Shown: in pieces, positions 1 through 7,807 of the stretch
Numbering within the stretch: position 1 is the first letter of the stretch
Layout of the letters: each line of letters begins with the position of its first letter
Assembly (NCBI GenBank): GCA_964449465.1
Contig: CAYVBK010000009.1
Coordinates: 62,001 to 126,000 of the forward strand
Reading direction: 5' to 3'
DNA length: 64,000 nucleotides
Source: CAYRXM01 sp964449465
GTDB lineage: Bacteria > Chloroflexota > Anaerolineae > JAFGEY01
Program-made: the position numbers and the translations under genes
Notes under the pieces: model-generated
Databases searched by the model: none
Seen by the model: only the letters and a program-made list of their open reading frames with translations
Told to the model about the DNA's origin: nothing

Positions 1-508
1 GACACCACCACTGCCGGCCGTTGGCGCGGTAGGCCAGGCCACGCCGATATAACAACAAGAAAAACCACTGTGTCCAGCGATAATAGTCGGGCGTGCTGGA
101 ATTGATCTCGCGCTCCCAGTCATACGCGCAGCCCAGCAGGGTCAATTGACGGCGATAATTGGCGGCATAGCGGGTGGTGGTTTCGCGGGGATGGACGCCG
201 CGCTTGATCGCTTCGTTTTCGGCGGGCAGGCCAAAAGCATCCCAGCCCATCGGATGCAGCACCGCATCTCCCCGCATACGACGATAGCGCGAAATGACGT
301 CGGTCGGCACATAGTTGCGCCCGTGCCCGACACTCAGGCCGGCGCCAGAGGGGTAAGGAAAGAACTCCAGGCAATAGAATTTGGCTGGATAATCCGGCGG
401 ATCGTAATCCGCCGGGCCAGAGGTGCGATAGATGGCCGTCTCGGCCCAGCGCTGCTGCCAGCGCGCCTCGACAGCCTGCGGGTTGTACTCATCAAATGGC
501 GTGTCCAT
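1..508 (-). CDS. leuS: Leucyl-tRNA synthetase, N-terminal part (runs off the window)
   Basis: Class Ia aminoacyl-tRNA synthetase that charges tRNA-Leu in the cytoplasm. About 169 codons are visible, read from the reverse strand with no stop up to base 1. The start region reads MDTPFDEYNPQAVEARWQ, typical of bacterial LeuRS. The HIGH-type signature is present as FPYPSGAGLSVGHGRNY, followed by the LeuRS block MGWDAFGLPAENEAI. The ATG at 506-508 is preceded by AAGGAGAA at good spacing. The KMSKS loop, editing domain and anticodon-binding domain lie outside the window. The gene has a leader of nearly 300 nt with two Leu-rich mini-ORFs and several hairpins, annotated separately, which suggests control by leucyl-tRNA charging. 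Identity is secure; only completeness is unknown. Confidence 0.97.
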   Translation of the reverse strand, partial: MDTPFDEYNPQAVEARWQQRWAETAIYRTSGPADYDPPDYPAKFYCLEFFPYPSGAGLSVGHGRNYVPTDVISRYRRMRGDAVLHPMGWDAFGLPAENEAIKRGVHPRETTTRYAANYRRQLTLLGCAYDWEREINSSTPDYYRWTQWFFLLLYRRGLAYRANGRQWWC

Positions 509-520
509 GTCGGTTCTCCT

Positions 521-574
521 TTCGGTCGAATGGACCCGAGCGACCGAACCAGAACCCTGGTTCACGCTCAGGTC
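521..574 (-). promoter_or_regulatory. Two mutually exclusive hairpins before the leuS ribosome-binding site
   Basis: Seen in the reverse strand. Hairpin P (574 to 533) has a 10-bp outer stem, GACCTGAGCG with CGCTCGGGTC (one G-U), and a 7-bp inner stem, GAACCAG with CTGGTTC, closed by GGTT. Hairpin Q pairs TTCGGTCG (548-541) with CGACCGAA (528-521), and its last two A residues belong to the AAGGAG that serves leuS. Both hairpins need bases 541-548, so they cannot coexist. Hairpin P begins only three bases after the stop codon of the Leu-rich mini-ORF at 615-577. The arrangement resembles translational attenuation; that function is inferred. Confidence 0.6.
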
Positions 575-576
575 GG

Positions 577-615
577 TTAATCCAGCAACAGTTGTTTGAA
601 ATGCGCAAGCCCCAT
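577..615 (-). CDS. Leu-rich 12-residue mini-ORF (second leuS leader peptide)
   Basis: A short reading frame encodes MGLAHFKQLLLD and stops with TAA. The ATG (615-613) has a strong Shine-Dalgarno, AAAGGAG at 630-624, with an 8-base spacer, better than many real genes here. Three consecutive Leu codons (CTG TTG CTG, 591-583) precede the stop, and a fourth Leu codon is CTT at 609-607. It lies downstream of the leader terminator at 668-641 and upstream of leuS, so it is on the read-through transcript only. Its likely role is as a ribosome-stalling sensor of leucyl-tRNA for the two hairpins that follow. No protein function is expected. Translation is not proven; the case rests on ribosome-binding site, codon content and position. 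Confidence 0.55.
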   Translation of the reverse strand: MGLAHFKQLLLD

Positions 616-640
616 GTGAATCGCTCCTTTCCAGACAAAC

Positions 641-668
641 AAAAAAAAGCCGCCCCACCTGGGACGGC
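641..668 (-). terminator. Rho-independent terminator in the leuS leader (attenuator)
   Basis: On the reverse strand GCCGTCCC (668-661) and GGGGCGGC (656-649) form an 8-bp stem (one U-G pair) with loop AGGT. Eight T residues follow at 648-641. This is a textbook intrinsic terminator placed between the leuS promoter and leuS, so it must be bypassed for leuS expression. Bases 663-656 (CCCAGGTG) can instead pair with CGCCTGGG at 711-704, an 8-bp antiterminator with one wobble that begins next to the stop codon of the upstream leader peptide. Confidence 0.85.
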
Positions 669-711
669 CGCAAAACCCTCGTTCAACCGGCAGCAAAACA
701 CCACCCAGGCG

Positions 712-780
712 TCAACCTCTCCAGAGGAGCGCAAGGGCGAGACGAGTATTGCACATACCGGCGATAAAAATAAACATCAT
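712..780 (-). CDS. Leu-rich 22-residue leader peptide of leuS
   Basis: An ORF of 22 codons begins with two ATG codons (780-778, 777-775) and ends TGA at 714-712. The C-terminal half reads TRLALALLWRG, with Leu codons at 741, 735, 729 and 726 (CTC, CTT, CTC, CTC). GAGAGG at 787-782 is a plausible ribosome-binding site for the second ATG. The predicted transcript start (about 793) gives a very short 5' region, as in classical amino-acid operon leaders. The antiterminator strand 711-704 lies directly after the stop. A terminating ribosome would cover it, while a ribosome stalled on the Leu codons would leave it free. I infer a transcription attenuator sensing leucyl-tRNA, analogous in principle to the pheM leader of E. 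coli pheST. Confidence 0.65.
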   Translation of the reverse strand: MMFIFIAGMCNTRLALALLWRG

Positions 781-799
781 ACATCCTCTCACTGCACTT

Positions 800-828
800 A
801 TTTTAACACAAAACGGGGGCAAAAGCAA
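800..828 (-). promoter_or_regulatory. Predicted sigma70-type promoter of leuS
   Basis: On the reverse strand TTGCTT (828-823) and TAAAAT (805-800) are separated by 17 bases, giving a predicted start near 793, just upstream of the first leader peptide. The elements diverge from the feo promoter about 20 bases away. Confidence 0.6.
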
Positions 829-847
829 GCCCAGCGCATCGCTTGTC

Positions 848-875
848 TTGACTCGAATGAAAAAGCGAGTATAAT
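848..875 (+). promoter_or_regulatory. Predicted sigma70-type promoter of the feo operon
   Basis: TTGACT at 848-853 and a perfect TATAAT at 870-875 with a 16-base spacer. feoA starts 60 bases downstream. Between them GGTAG (880-884) and CTACC (905-909) could pair, but I recognise no clear Fur or DtxR box. Confidence 0.75.
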
Positions 876-935
876 CAAAGGTAGACCGATAAATAATTTT
901 ATGGCTACCCTAAAAATCTACTCAAGGAGAGAACA

Positions 936-1169
936 ATGAACCATGTATGTATTCCACTCAGTCGGTTGGCCGCGCACGAACAGGGCGTGATGGTTGAACT
1001 GCGCGGCGGCAATCACCTGGCAACGCGCCTGGCTACACTGGGTTTTACGCCAGGTGTACCGGTCACAATGGTGCAGAACTATGGTCACGGCCCGCTGATC
1101 GTCTTGGTACGCGAGGCGCGCATTGCCTTGGGGCGTGGCGAAGCGGCGAAAATCTGGGTACAAAAGTGA
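936..1169 (+). CDS. feoA: Ferrous iron transport protein A
   Basis: FeoA is a small cytoplasmic SH3-like protein thought to assist the FeoB ferrous iron permease. The 77 residues match the family in length and pattern: a polar N-terminus (IPLSRLAAHEQG), then the conserved LATLGFTPGVPVTMVQN core and a C-terminal REARIALGRGEAAKIWV segment. AAGGAGAG precedes the ATG by a few bases. Its stop codon lies 8 bases before the preferred feoB start, so the two genes are translationally close. It is first in a three-gene feoA-feoB-feoC-like operon reading from the promoter at 848-875. Confidence 0.93.
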   Translation: MNHVCIPLSRLAAHEQGVMVELRGGNHLATRLATLGFTPGVPVTMVQNYGHGPLIVLVREARIALGRGEAAKIWVQK

Positions 1170-1177
1170 GGGAAACG

Positions 1178-3235
1178 ATGTCTCAATCATGTCATCAAGC
1201 CAAGACCGAATACTCAACTCGATCTGTTTTAGACTCGGCGACTTGCCCACTGACGGTAGTGCTGGCCGGGCAGCCCAACGTGGGCAAATCTACAATTTTC
1301 AACATGCTAACCGGCCTCAATCAACACGTGGGCAACTGGCCGGGCAAAACTATTGAGCAAAAGACAGGACAATTGACGTGGGAGGGTATATCAATCAACC
1401 TGGTAGACTTGCCGGGTACCTATAGCCTCACAGCGGCCTCAGAAGAGGAGCGCATTGCCCGCGAGTATGTCATCCGCGAGCGGCCCGATGTGGTGGCAGT
1501 AGTGGTCAATGCAGCTATTCTGGAGCGCAGCCTGTACCTGCTGGCCGAGATGCTATCGCTGCCGGCGCCGGTGGTGGTGGCCTTGAATATGCTCGACGTA
1601 GCCGAGCAAGAGGGTCTGCGCATCGAGCCACAAGTGCTACAAGCGGCGCTGGGCATCCCGGTGGTACCGATGCGCGCCGCCAGCGCTCAGGGGCTGAGCG
1701 AACTGATGCAGACCGTGGTGAGACTGGCACAGGGAGAGATTGACTATCGGCCCAACATGCCGACTATACGCCCCGATCATCGCCCTGTTTTGAGCGAGAT
1801 CGACGAGGCCATTCAAGATCATGTGCCACTGCCCTACACGGCAAGTTGGGTAGCCATCAAGCTGTTGGAGGGCGACCAGGAGATCACCGCCATGATGCAC
1901 GAGCAATTGCCTTTGCCCGAATGGCAGCACATTCATGGGCTGCTGCACCGGCACGAAGATGCCATCCTCGACGTGGCCGGAGCGCGTTATGAATGGATTG
2001 GCCGTATGGCACGGGCCGCAGTGGTTCGTCCACGCGCCGGCCAGGTAACGATCACAGAAAAGCTGGACCGGGTGGCCACCCACCCACTGTGGGGATTGCT
2101 GCTGCTGCTGGGTATTTTGGGGCTGGTGTTTTGGTTGACCTATACACTGGGCGCGCCGCTGCAAGAATGGCTGAATATGTATCTGATTCAGTCGCTTGGC
2201 GCATGGTTGAGCGAGATGCTGGCAGGGGCGCCGTTCTGGCTGCGCAGCCTGGTGGTAGATGGGTTGATTTCGGGCGCGGGGCTGATGCTGACCTTTTTGC
2301 CCATCCTGGCTCTTTTTTTCGCCGCACTGGCCGTGCTAGAAGATACCGGCTATATGGCACGGGCAGCTTTTGTGATGGACCGGTGGATGCACGTCATCGG
2401 ACTGCACGGCAAAAGCTTTATGCCGCTGTGCCTGGGGCTGGGCTGCAATGTACCGTCGGTGATGGGCAGCCGCATCATCGAGTCACCGCGGGCGCGCCTG
2501 TTAACCATCCTGCTGGCGCCCCTGGTGCCTTGTGCGGCGCGCATGTCGGTGATTGCCATCCTGGTGCCGATCTTGTTCGGTGCGAACGCCTTTTGGGTCA
2601 CCTGGGGGTTAGTGGGGTTGAGCCTGCTTGTGCTGTCGCTGCTGGGCCTGATCTTGAACCGCCTGGTGCTGCGCGGCGAGCCGGCAGCGTTTATCATGGA
2701 ACTGCCATTGTACCATGTGCCGAACATCCGCACCATTGCCATTGCCGTATGGCAAAATCTAACGGCATTTGTCAAAAAAGCCGGCAGTGTGATCTTGATT
2801 ATGGCAGTGTTGGTATGGGCGCTGTCCACATTTCCCGGCCCGGGCATCGAAAACAGTCTGCTGGGTCGTTTGGGACAGATTCTTGAACCGCTGGGACAAT
2901 TGATGGGGCTGCCATGGCCAATGCTGGTGGCCTTGCTGACCAGTTTTGTGGCCAAGGAAAACACCATCGCCACGCTGGGCATCTTGTACCGAGTCGAAAC
3001 AGAAGGTGCTGCCTGGTCGCAGGCTATATCCGGCGCATTGACACCGGCGGCCGGGCTGGCCTTTCTGGCTGTACAGATGTTGTTTGTGCCTTGCGTGGCC
3101 ACGGTGGCGGCGATCAAACAAGAGACCCACTCGTGGAAATGGACGGTATTGAGCGTGGGGTTGCTGCTGGTGCTGTCGCTGATTGCCGGTGTAACGATCT
3201 ATCAGGTAGCTGTGTTGCTGGGGTGGAGGGTGTAA
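1178..3235 (+). CDS. feoB: Ferrous iron transport protein B (GTPase-permease)
   Basis: FeoB imports Fe(II) across the inner membrane, with a cytosolic N-terminal G domain fused to a polytopic membrane part. In the 685-residue product the P-loop GQPNVGKST is at residues 31-39, the G3 motif is DLPGTYSL and G4 is in LNMLD. The C-terminal two thirds has many hydrophobic segments, including the gate-domain region around MPLCLGLGCNVPSVMG and SFVAKENTIATLG. A GTG at 1166 overlapping the feoA stop is possible. I prefer the ATG at 1178 because GAGGG sits at a proper distance upstream. The N-terminal ~24 residues before the G domain are longer than usual and contain two Cys. Confidence 0.95.
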   Translation: MSQSCHQAKTEYSTRSVLDSATCPLTVVLAGQPNVGKSTIFNMLTGLNQHVGNWPGKTIEQKTGQLTWEGISINLVDLPGTYSLTAASEEERIAREYVIRERPDVVAVVVNAAILERSLYLLAEMLSLPAPVVVALNMLDVAEQEGLRIEPQVLQAALGIPVVPMRAASAQGLSELMQTVVRLAQGEIDYRPNMPTIRPDHRPVLSEIDEAIQDHVPLPYTASWVAIKLLEGDQEITAMMHEQLPLPEWQHIHGLLHRHEDAILDVAGARYEWIGRMARAAVVRPRAGQVTITEKLDRVATHPLWGLLLLLGILGLVFWLTYTLGAPLQEWLNMYLIQSLGAWLSEMLAGAPFWLRSLVVDGLISGAGLMLTFLPILALFFAALAVLEDTGYMARAAFVMDRWMHVIGLHGKSFMPLCLGLGCNVPSVMGSRIIESPRARLLTILLAPLVPCAARMSVIAILVPILFGANAFWVTWGLVGLSLLVLSLLGLILNRLVLRGEPAAFIMELPLYHVPNIRTIAIAVWQNLTAFVKKAGSVILIMAVLVWALSTFPGPGIENSLLGRLGQILEPLGQLMGLPWPMLVALLTSFVAKENTIATLGILYRVETEGAAWSQAISGALTPAAGLAFLAVQMLFVPCVATVAAIKQETHSWKWTVLSVGLLLVLSLIAGVTIYQVAVLLGWRV

Positions 3236-3236
3236 G

Positions 3237-3482
3237 GTGTTGAACCGTTTGTTGAGCCGCATCCGCGCGGGCGGTGCGTGGACAGTGGAGGAACTGGCCA
3301 CCGAGTGGGGTGTGACGCCAACGCTGATCGAGACTATGCTGGACGACCTGACACGACGCGGTTATCTCCAAACAACCGCGACGACCTGTAGTGGTGGATG
3401 TGCATCTTGCACAACGGGTTGCGCGCAGCGAGCCGGCAAATGGATGGCGAGTGGCATTCAACTCAACGGCAGGCGCACGTGA
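3237..3482 (+). CDS. FeoC-like Cys-rich winged-helix protein
   Basis: Small (81 aa) protein one base after feoB, with a GTG start preceded by GGAGGGTG inside the feoB end. Residues ~1-47 look like a winged helix (WTVEELATEWGVTPTLIETML then LTRRGYL). A Cys cluster follows, CSGGCASCTTGC, consistent with a small Fe-S or metal site. FeoC proteins of enterobacteria have this layout and modulate FeoB stability or expression. The exact Cys spacing here differs, so I call it FeoC-like. Its last 25 bases overlap the 3' end of the convergent histidine kinase gene. Confidence 0.75.
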   Translation: MLNRLLSRIRAGGAWTVEELATEWGVTPTLIETMLDDLTRRGYLQTTATTCSGGCASCTTGCAQRAGKWMASGIQLNGRRT

Positions 3483-5725
3483 AAATGGCTACCGGGATAG
3501 GTTTCTTCGTTGTGGCACAAACTATCCACCCAAACCTGCCCGCCGTGCGCCAGGACAATCCCTTTGACGATAGCCAGGCCTAGCCCCGGCCCTCCGCCTT
3601 TGAATTTGGTTTGCCCTGAGGAATGTAGCGCCACTTCGCCGGTCTGGTAAAATTTTTCAAAGATCAGCTCTTGCTGGTCGGAGTCAATGCCAATGCCGGT
3701 ATCGCCGACTGCGATCTCGACCCATCGCTCCGCCTCGTTCACCTCGCCGGTAACGGTGATGGCCCCACCATCCGGCGTGTATTTGATGGCGTTCATGATC
3801 AGATGGTAAAAAACCTTGTACAGCAGATCTGGGTCGGCATGGATCGGAGGCAGCCGCCCCAGATCGCGCAAAATCAGCGAGAGGCGACGTTCTTCCAGCG
3901 CGGCGGTAAAATATCGCTGTACTTTTTTGATCACTTCGGACAGCACGATGAGGTCGCGGCTGAGCTGCAAAGACTGGCTATCAATCTTGGTCACATCCAG
4001 CATATTGTTGACAATCTCGTGCATGCGCGTCATGCCGTTCAAAATACCGTCGAGCATCGGACGAACCGATGGGTTGTCTTTGAATGCAGGCAGGCTGCCT
4101 AACACCTGAGCATAGCCCTTGATCACCGTCAACGGGGTGCGCAGCTCGTGCGCCGTGATCTCGATAAAGCTGGATTTGGTTTTGTCCAACTGGGCCAGGT
4201 TGTGATAGGCGCGATTCAACTCACCATACAGGCGGGCATTTTCCAGGGCGATGGCTGCCTGCCCGGCAAAGGCCAGAGCCAGGTCGGTTTCTTCGGATTG
4301 AAAGGCGGCGGCTGGACGGCGGGTGAGGGAAATCATGCCGATGGCGCGATCCTGGGCGATCAACGGCACGCCCATCCACGATTTGTTCAAGGGCAGCCAG
4401 TCTACGATCTGCCAGCCCGGCATCAGAGTGACATCGTCAATGACTCGCGGACGACGCGTTTCGGCCATCTGCTCAAACACGTCGCCCTGACGGATCAGGA
4501 TGCGCAGCGCGCTCACCCGCTCATCGGTAGGAAAGCCCCGTTGCGCCACAATCTGCATCGTCTTGCCAAGTCGGAGAATGATTGAACATCGCTCAAACGG
4601 CACCACCTGAGCCAGTTGATCCAGCACCCGGCCGGGTACCTCGTCGGGGTTGAGGCTGCCGGTCAATTCGCGGCTGGCCTGTGTCATCGCTTCGGCCAGA
4701 CGGCGACGCCGCTGTTCCTGTTGATACAGGTGCATGTTTTCGCGCAAAACCACAAACTGTCGCACAAAAGTCAGCACAAAAATGAGGCCCATCCCCCAGG
4801 CCAGAATCAGCGGGGAAACGGGCAGCGGATGGGTATATCCCCAGATCAGCAGCAGATAGGCCGCTGCACCCCACAGGTAGGGTAGCAGCAAAGCCCAACT
4901 CGATGATCGAGCTGCCCGGTCGGCCGATGCCCCGCTGGCTGGCTGCAAAAAGCGACTGACCCCAGCCAATCCCACCAGAGCGGCCGCAAGAACATAACCT
5001 GTGTCGGCCCACCCGCCGGTGACATAGCTGCCTTGCAGAGATTGCAGTGTAAAGACAACGTCACTGACAATCATCACGGCCGTGCCAATGCTCAACAGCA
5101 GCAGTGATATATCACTGCTCCAGGTATCTTGCCGCATCAGCAGCCGCAGCAGCATCAGCAGCAAAACCAGGTCAAAAGCCGGATAAGCGACCGAGAGCAG
5201 CATCGTCCACCAATCAGCCGAGTTTTCGGCGGCGATGGGGACAATCAACAAGACGCCAAAAACCAGGCTGGCACCAATAGCCGTCACTGCCATATCCAGC
5301 GATGATTTGAGTCGCTCTTCTGCGGTTTGAACGGCGATGGGCAACAGAATCAACCCGGCGGCAAAAAGAGGGTAAAACAACAGGTAAAAAGCATCGGCCA
5401 ACGAAGGAAAGGGCGGCTCAGACAGGGTCAGTTCGATCACCGCCCAGGCAATGTCACCCAAAGCATAGGCCAACTGCGCCAGGGCCAACAGCAGCCAGGC
5501 ATGAAAAACGAGCCGCTCGCCGCGATAGCGCCAGGCCGCCAGGCTCAGCATCGCCGCCGAGAGCAAGGTAACGGCCGGAGTATAGATGTTACTGACCAGG
5601 ACACGGGCCGGCTCGTGATTGGACAGAACAACCGTCAAGATGGCATCAATCAACACCAGCGCAGCAGTCAAAACAGCGGCAAGGCGCAAAGAGAACCGGG
5701 ACTTGGGATGGGTTGCAGGACTCAT
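3458..5725 (-). CDS. Membrane sensor histidine kinase with GAF domain
   Basis: Two-component sensor kinase of 755 residues. The N-terminal ~330 residues are strongly hydrophobic with roughly nine to ten membrane segments. A coiled stretch (ENMHLYQQEQRRRRLAEAM) is followed by a GAF-like domain (~360-500) and a short second helix. The H-box EITAHELRTPL has the phosphoacceptor His near residue 526. The N-box NAIKYTP (~645), DTGIGI and GPGLGLAI form the HATPase. I start at the ATG at 5725, where AGAGGG is well spaced; a longer frame upstream lacks a site. No response regulator is adjacent. Signal and partner are unknown. Its 3' end overlaps the feoC-like gene by 25 bases on the other strand. Confidence 0.9.
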   Translation of the reverse strand: MSPATHPKSRFSLRLAAVLTAALVLIDAILTVVLSNHEPARVLVSNIYTPAVTLLSAAMLSLAAWRYRGERLVFHAWLLLALAQLAYALGDIAWAVIELTLSEPPFPSLADAFYLLFYPLFAAGLILLPIAVQTAEERLKSSLDMAVTAIGASLVFGVLLIVPIAAENSADWWTMLLSVAYPAFDLVLLLMLLRLLMRQDTWSSDISLLLLSIGTAVMIVSDVVFTLQSLQGSYVTGGWADTGYVLAAALVGLAGVSRFLQPASGASADRAARSSSWALLLPYLWGAAAYLLLIWGYTHPLPVSPLILAWGMGLIFVLTFVRQFVVLRENMHLYQQEQRRRRLAEAMTQASRELTGSLNPDEVPGRVLDQLAQVVPFERCSIILRLGKTMQIVAQRGFPTDERVSALRILIRQGDVFEQMAETRRPRVIDDVTLMPGWQIVDWLPLNKSWMGVPLIAQDRAIGMISLTRRPAAAFQSEETDLALAFAGQAAIALENARLYGELNRAYHNLAQLDKTKSSFIEITAHELRTPLTVIKGYAQVLGSLPAFKDNPSVRPMLDGILNGMTRMHEIVNNMLDVTKIDSQSLQLSRDLIVLSEVIKKVQRYFTAALEERRLSLILRDLGRLPPIHADPDLLYKVFYHLIMNAIKYTPDGGAITVTGEVNEAERWVEIAVGDTGIGIDSDQQELIFEKFYQTGEVALHSSGQTKFKGGGPGLGLAIVKGIVLAHGGQVWVDSLCHNEETYPGSHFHVRLPLS

Positions 5726-5780
5726 GAATACCCTCTCAGGCGAATCAGACGATGGGTTGATCCCCCCTGATTTGACACAG

Positions 5781-6176
5781 CTATGCGCTCCACACCTCAT
5801 CGTACGGATGAGGCAGCAGTTCTCGCAGCCTGACGCTCTTGTTTTCGCCCAAAATCACCTCGGTGGTCTCGAAATTGTCTTGATCGATCTGATACATCAG
5901 CTCGCGGCAGCGGCCGCAAGGTGGCAACACCACTCTATCGCCCCAAACGGCCACGATTTTGGCAATGCGACTCTCGCCGGCGGTGATCATAGCGGCAATG
6001 GCACTGTGTTCGGCGCAGAAACCGATGCCGCTGCCGATGTCTATGCAGACGCCCAGATACAGATTGCCGCCAGCGCTGAGGAGGGCGCAGGCCACGTCGC
6101 CGGCCGAGTTGTCAAAACCCAGGCGGCGGGGTCTGAGGACGGTCATCGCTTGTTCGATCATCTCCCGATGGGTCAT
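5781..6176 (-). CDS. Cytidine deaminase-like zinc hydrolase
   Basis: 131-residue member of the cytidine deaminase-like fold. The first zinc motif reads FCAEHSAIAAM (Cys-Ala-Glu, with Glu as proton shuttle) and the second reads PPCGRCREL. This gives a C..C-x-x-C zinc ligand set as in tetrameric bacterial cytidine deaminases. The variation CAEH instead of CAER, and the poorly conserved N-terminal substrate segment, mean that the real substrate (cytidine, blasticidin-like nucleoside or another) is open. The ATG at 6176 follows AGGAAG. It lies 55 bases upstream of the histidine kinase start and may be cotranscribed with it. Confidence 0.82.
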   Translation of the reverse strand: MTHREMIEQAMTVLRPRRLGFDNSAGDVACALLSAGGNLYLGVCIDIGSGIGFCAEHSAIAAMITAGESRIAKIVAVWGDRVVLPPCGRCRELMYQIDQDNFETTEVILGENKSVRLRELLPHPYDEVWSA

Positions 6177-6236
6177 TTTTTCTTCCTTGATGTGCCTGCC
6201 ACCGACGACGCAGCCGGTGACAGGCACGAGAACTGG

Positions 6237-7667
6237 CTAGGCCTGCGGTGATTCGGCAGATACGGCCTGACCGGCCACCCGCCCAAGAGCAATCGCCACA
6301 GTCACGGCAGTGCCGCTGCCCGGATAGATTTTGCCACGCCAGCCGCCGGTAGTGCTGCCGGCCGCATAGAGGCGCGGGATGGGCTGACCGAACACGTTGA
6401 TCACCTGCATGGCTGTATTCACCTGAAGGCCGCCGGCAGTGTCGCAGATGGCCGGCACCGTTTTGGCGCCGTAAAACGGCGGGCGAGCCACCGCGCCCAA
6501 CCCCACCACTTTGCCCAACGGATCCTGCCCGGCCCTCACCGCCGCATTATACTCATCCAGGGTTTGGGTCAACGTTTGAGTGTCCAGCCCCAATGGCCCG
6601 GCCAGGTCGGCGACAGTGTCGGCGCGATGCACCCAGCCGTTGGCTACGGCCGCATCCAGCCCCCCCTCAAAGGGCGGCACCACGATCCGCTGACTGCCCA
6701 GATCGGCAATATCCTGGTCCCAAATCGTCCACACAAAACCGCCCGGCAACTCGGCGATGCGGTCATAGAGAAACTCGTAGTACATGTCCTCATTGAAATG
6801 TCGTTTGCCGTCTTGCCCCACCATCACGCACGCGCCGCCCCAGATGGTAACCACCATACAGGGGGTCATGTGCGAGCTGACCGGCACGCCAAAGACGGCG
6901 GCCTGAGGCACCCACATGTTGACCAGACGCGCCCCCACGGTCTGGCCCATTTTGATGCCGTCGCCTTGCTGCCATTCCGAGCCGAACGATCCACCGGTGA
7001 GCATCTTGGGCATAAAGTTTTTAATCATGTCGGTATTGCGCGAAAAGCCGGCCGTGGCCAGCACCACACCGCGCCGGGCGCGAAGGGTCAAACGCTGGCC
7101 GTTTTGTTCAACCTCGACACCCTGCACCTCTCCGCCTGAGCCGGTGATCAGCCGCTGCCCACGCGTCTCAAACATCCAGGTCACACCGCAGGCCTGGGCT
7201 TTTTTGTACAAGGCTTCCACAATCGGCCGGCCGCTGCGTGTGTCAGTGATGTGGCCGCGCGCCACCGGCGGGGTGATGTGGGCAAACATCGGCTCGACGC
7301 CCGAGACGTACAGGTGGCTCTGCGGAAAATTGACGCCCAGCCCGCGCACCCATTCCAAAGTCGGCCCCGACAGATTGGCCCACAGCTTGCGCAAGGCCGG
7401 ATCATCATAGCCGCCGCCGACCGCCTCCAGGTATTTTTCAAACTCGGCCACCGAATCCTCAATGCCGGCCTCGCGCTGCACCGATGTGCAGGCGGCCATC
7501 ATCACGCCGCCGCAGGTAGCCGTGTTGGATTTCCAGACGCTATCCAATGCCTCTACAACGGTGACAACGCAGCCCTCTTGAGCCGCGCCGATGGCCGCCG
7601 CCAGCCCGGCGCCGCCGGCGCCCAAAACCACCACATCTGTTTCCTGATTCCAAATCTGCTCTGACAT
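6237..7667 (-). CDS. FAD-dependent oxidoreductase, fumarate reductase flavoprotein family
   Basis: 476-residue flavoprotein. The N-terminal dinucleotide-binding motif VVVLGAGGAGLAAAIG and the C-terminal FAD-contact block YAAGSTTGGWRGKIYPGSGTAV place it with fumarate reductase/3-ketosteroid dehydrogenase/tricarballylate dehydrogenase-like proteins. No signal peptide, heme motif or FMN attachment site is seen, so it is a soluble dehydrogenase or reductase needing an external electron partner. GGGGGGAATGT precedes the ATG. It is the most distal gene of the minus-strand catabolic block (SDR, second flavoprotein, KDG kinase, KDPG aldolase, Old Yellow Enzyme homologue, Gfo/Idh/MocA enzyme). The context suggests oxidation or reduction of a sugar-derived or cyclic acid. 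The substrate cannot be named. Confidence 0.82.
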   Translation of the reverse strand: MSEQIWNQETDVVVLGAGGAGLAAAIGAAQEGCVVTVVEALDSVWKSNTATCGGVMMAACTSVQREAGIEDSVAEFEKYLEAVGGGYDDPALRKLWANLSGPTLEWVRGLGVNFPQSHLYVSGVEPMFAHITPPVARGHITDTRSGRPIVEALYKKAQACGVTWMFETRGQRLITGSGGEVQGVEVEQNGQRLTLRARRGVVLATAGFSRNTDMIKNFMPKMLTGGSFGSEWQQGDGIKMGQTVGARLVNMWVPQAAVFGVPVSSHMTPCMVVTIWGGACVMVGQDGKRHFNEDMYYEFLYDRIAELPGGFVWTIWDQDIADLGSQRIVVPPFEGGLDAAVANGWVHRADTVADLAGPLGLDTQTLTQTLDEYNAAVRAGQDPLGKVVGLGAVARPPFYGAKTVPAICDTAGGLQVNTAMQVINVFGQPIPRLYAAGSTTGGWRGKIYPGSGTAVTVAIALGRVAGQAVSAESPQA

Positions 7668-7807
7668 ACATTCCCCCCATGATAAAAAATTGGATTTGTT
7701 TTCTCACTGCCCAGACACCTGTGCCTTGGCGGTGCATTTCACATTGCTGAAATAGCTGCTTTTCGTTTTACAAATTCATTCAAACCATTGCCCAAAGATG
7801 CAAGAAA

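Noticed and set aside
641..800. T-box riboswitch for leuS
   Set aside because: A GGGTGGTG segment (706-699) recalls the T-box bulge, but only about 80 bases lie before it after the predicted start. No Stem I specifier loop or AG bulge can be built, while a Leu-rich ORF with a ribosome-binding site fits the same bases.
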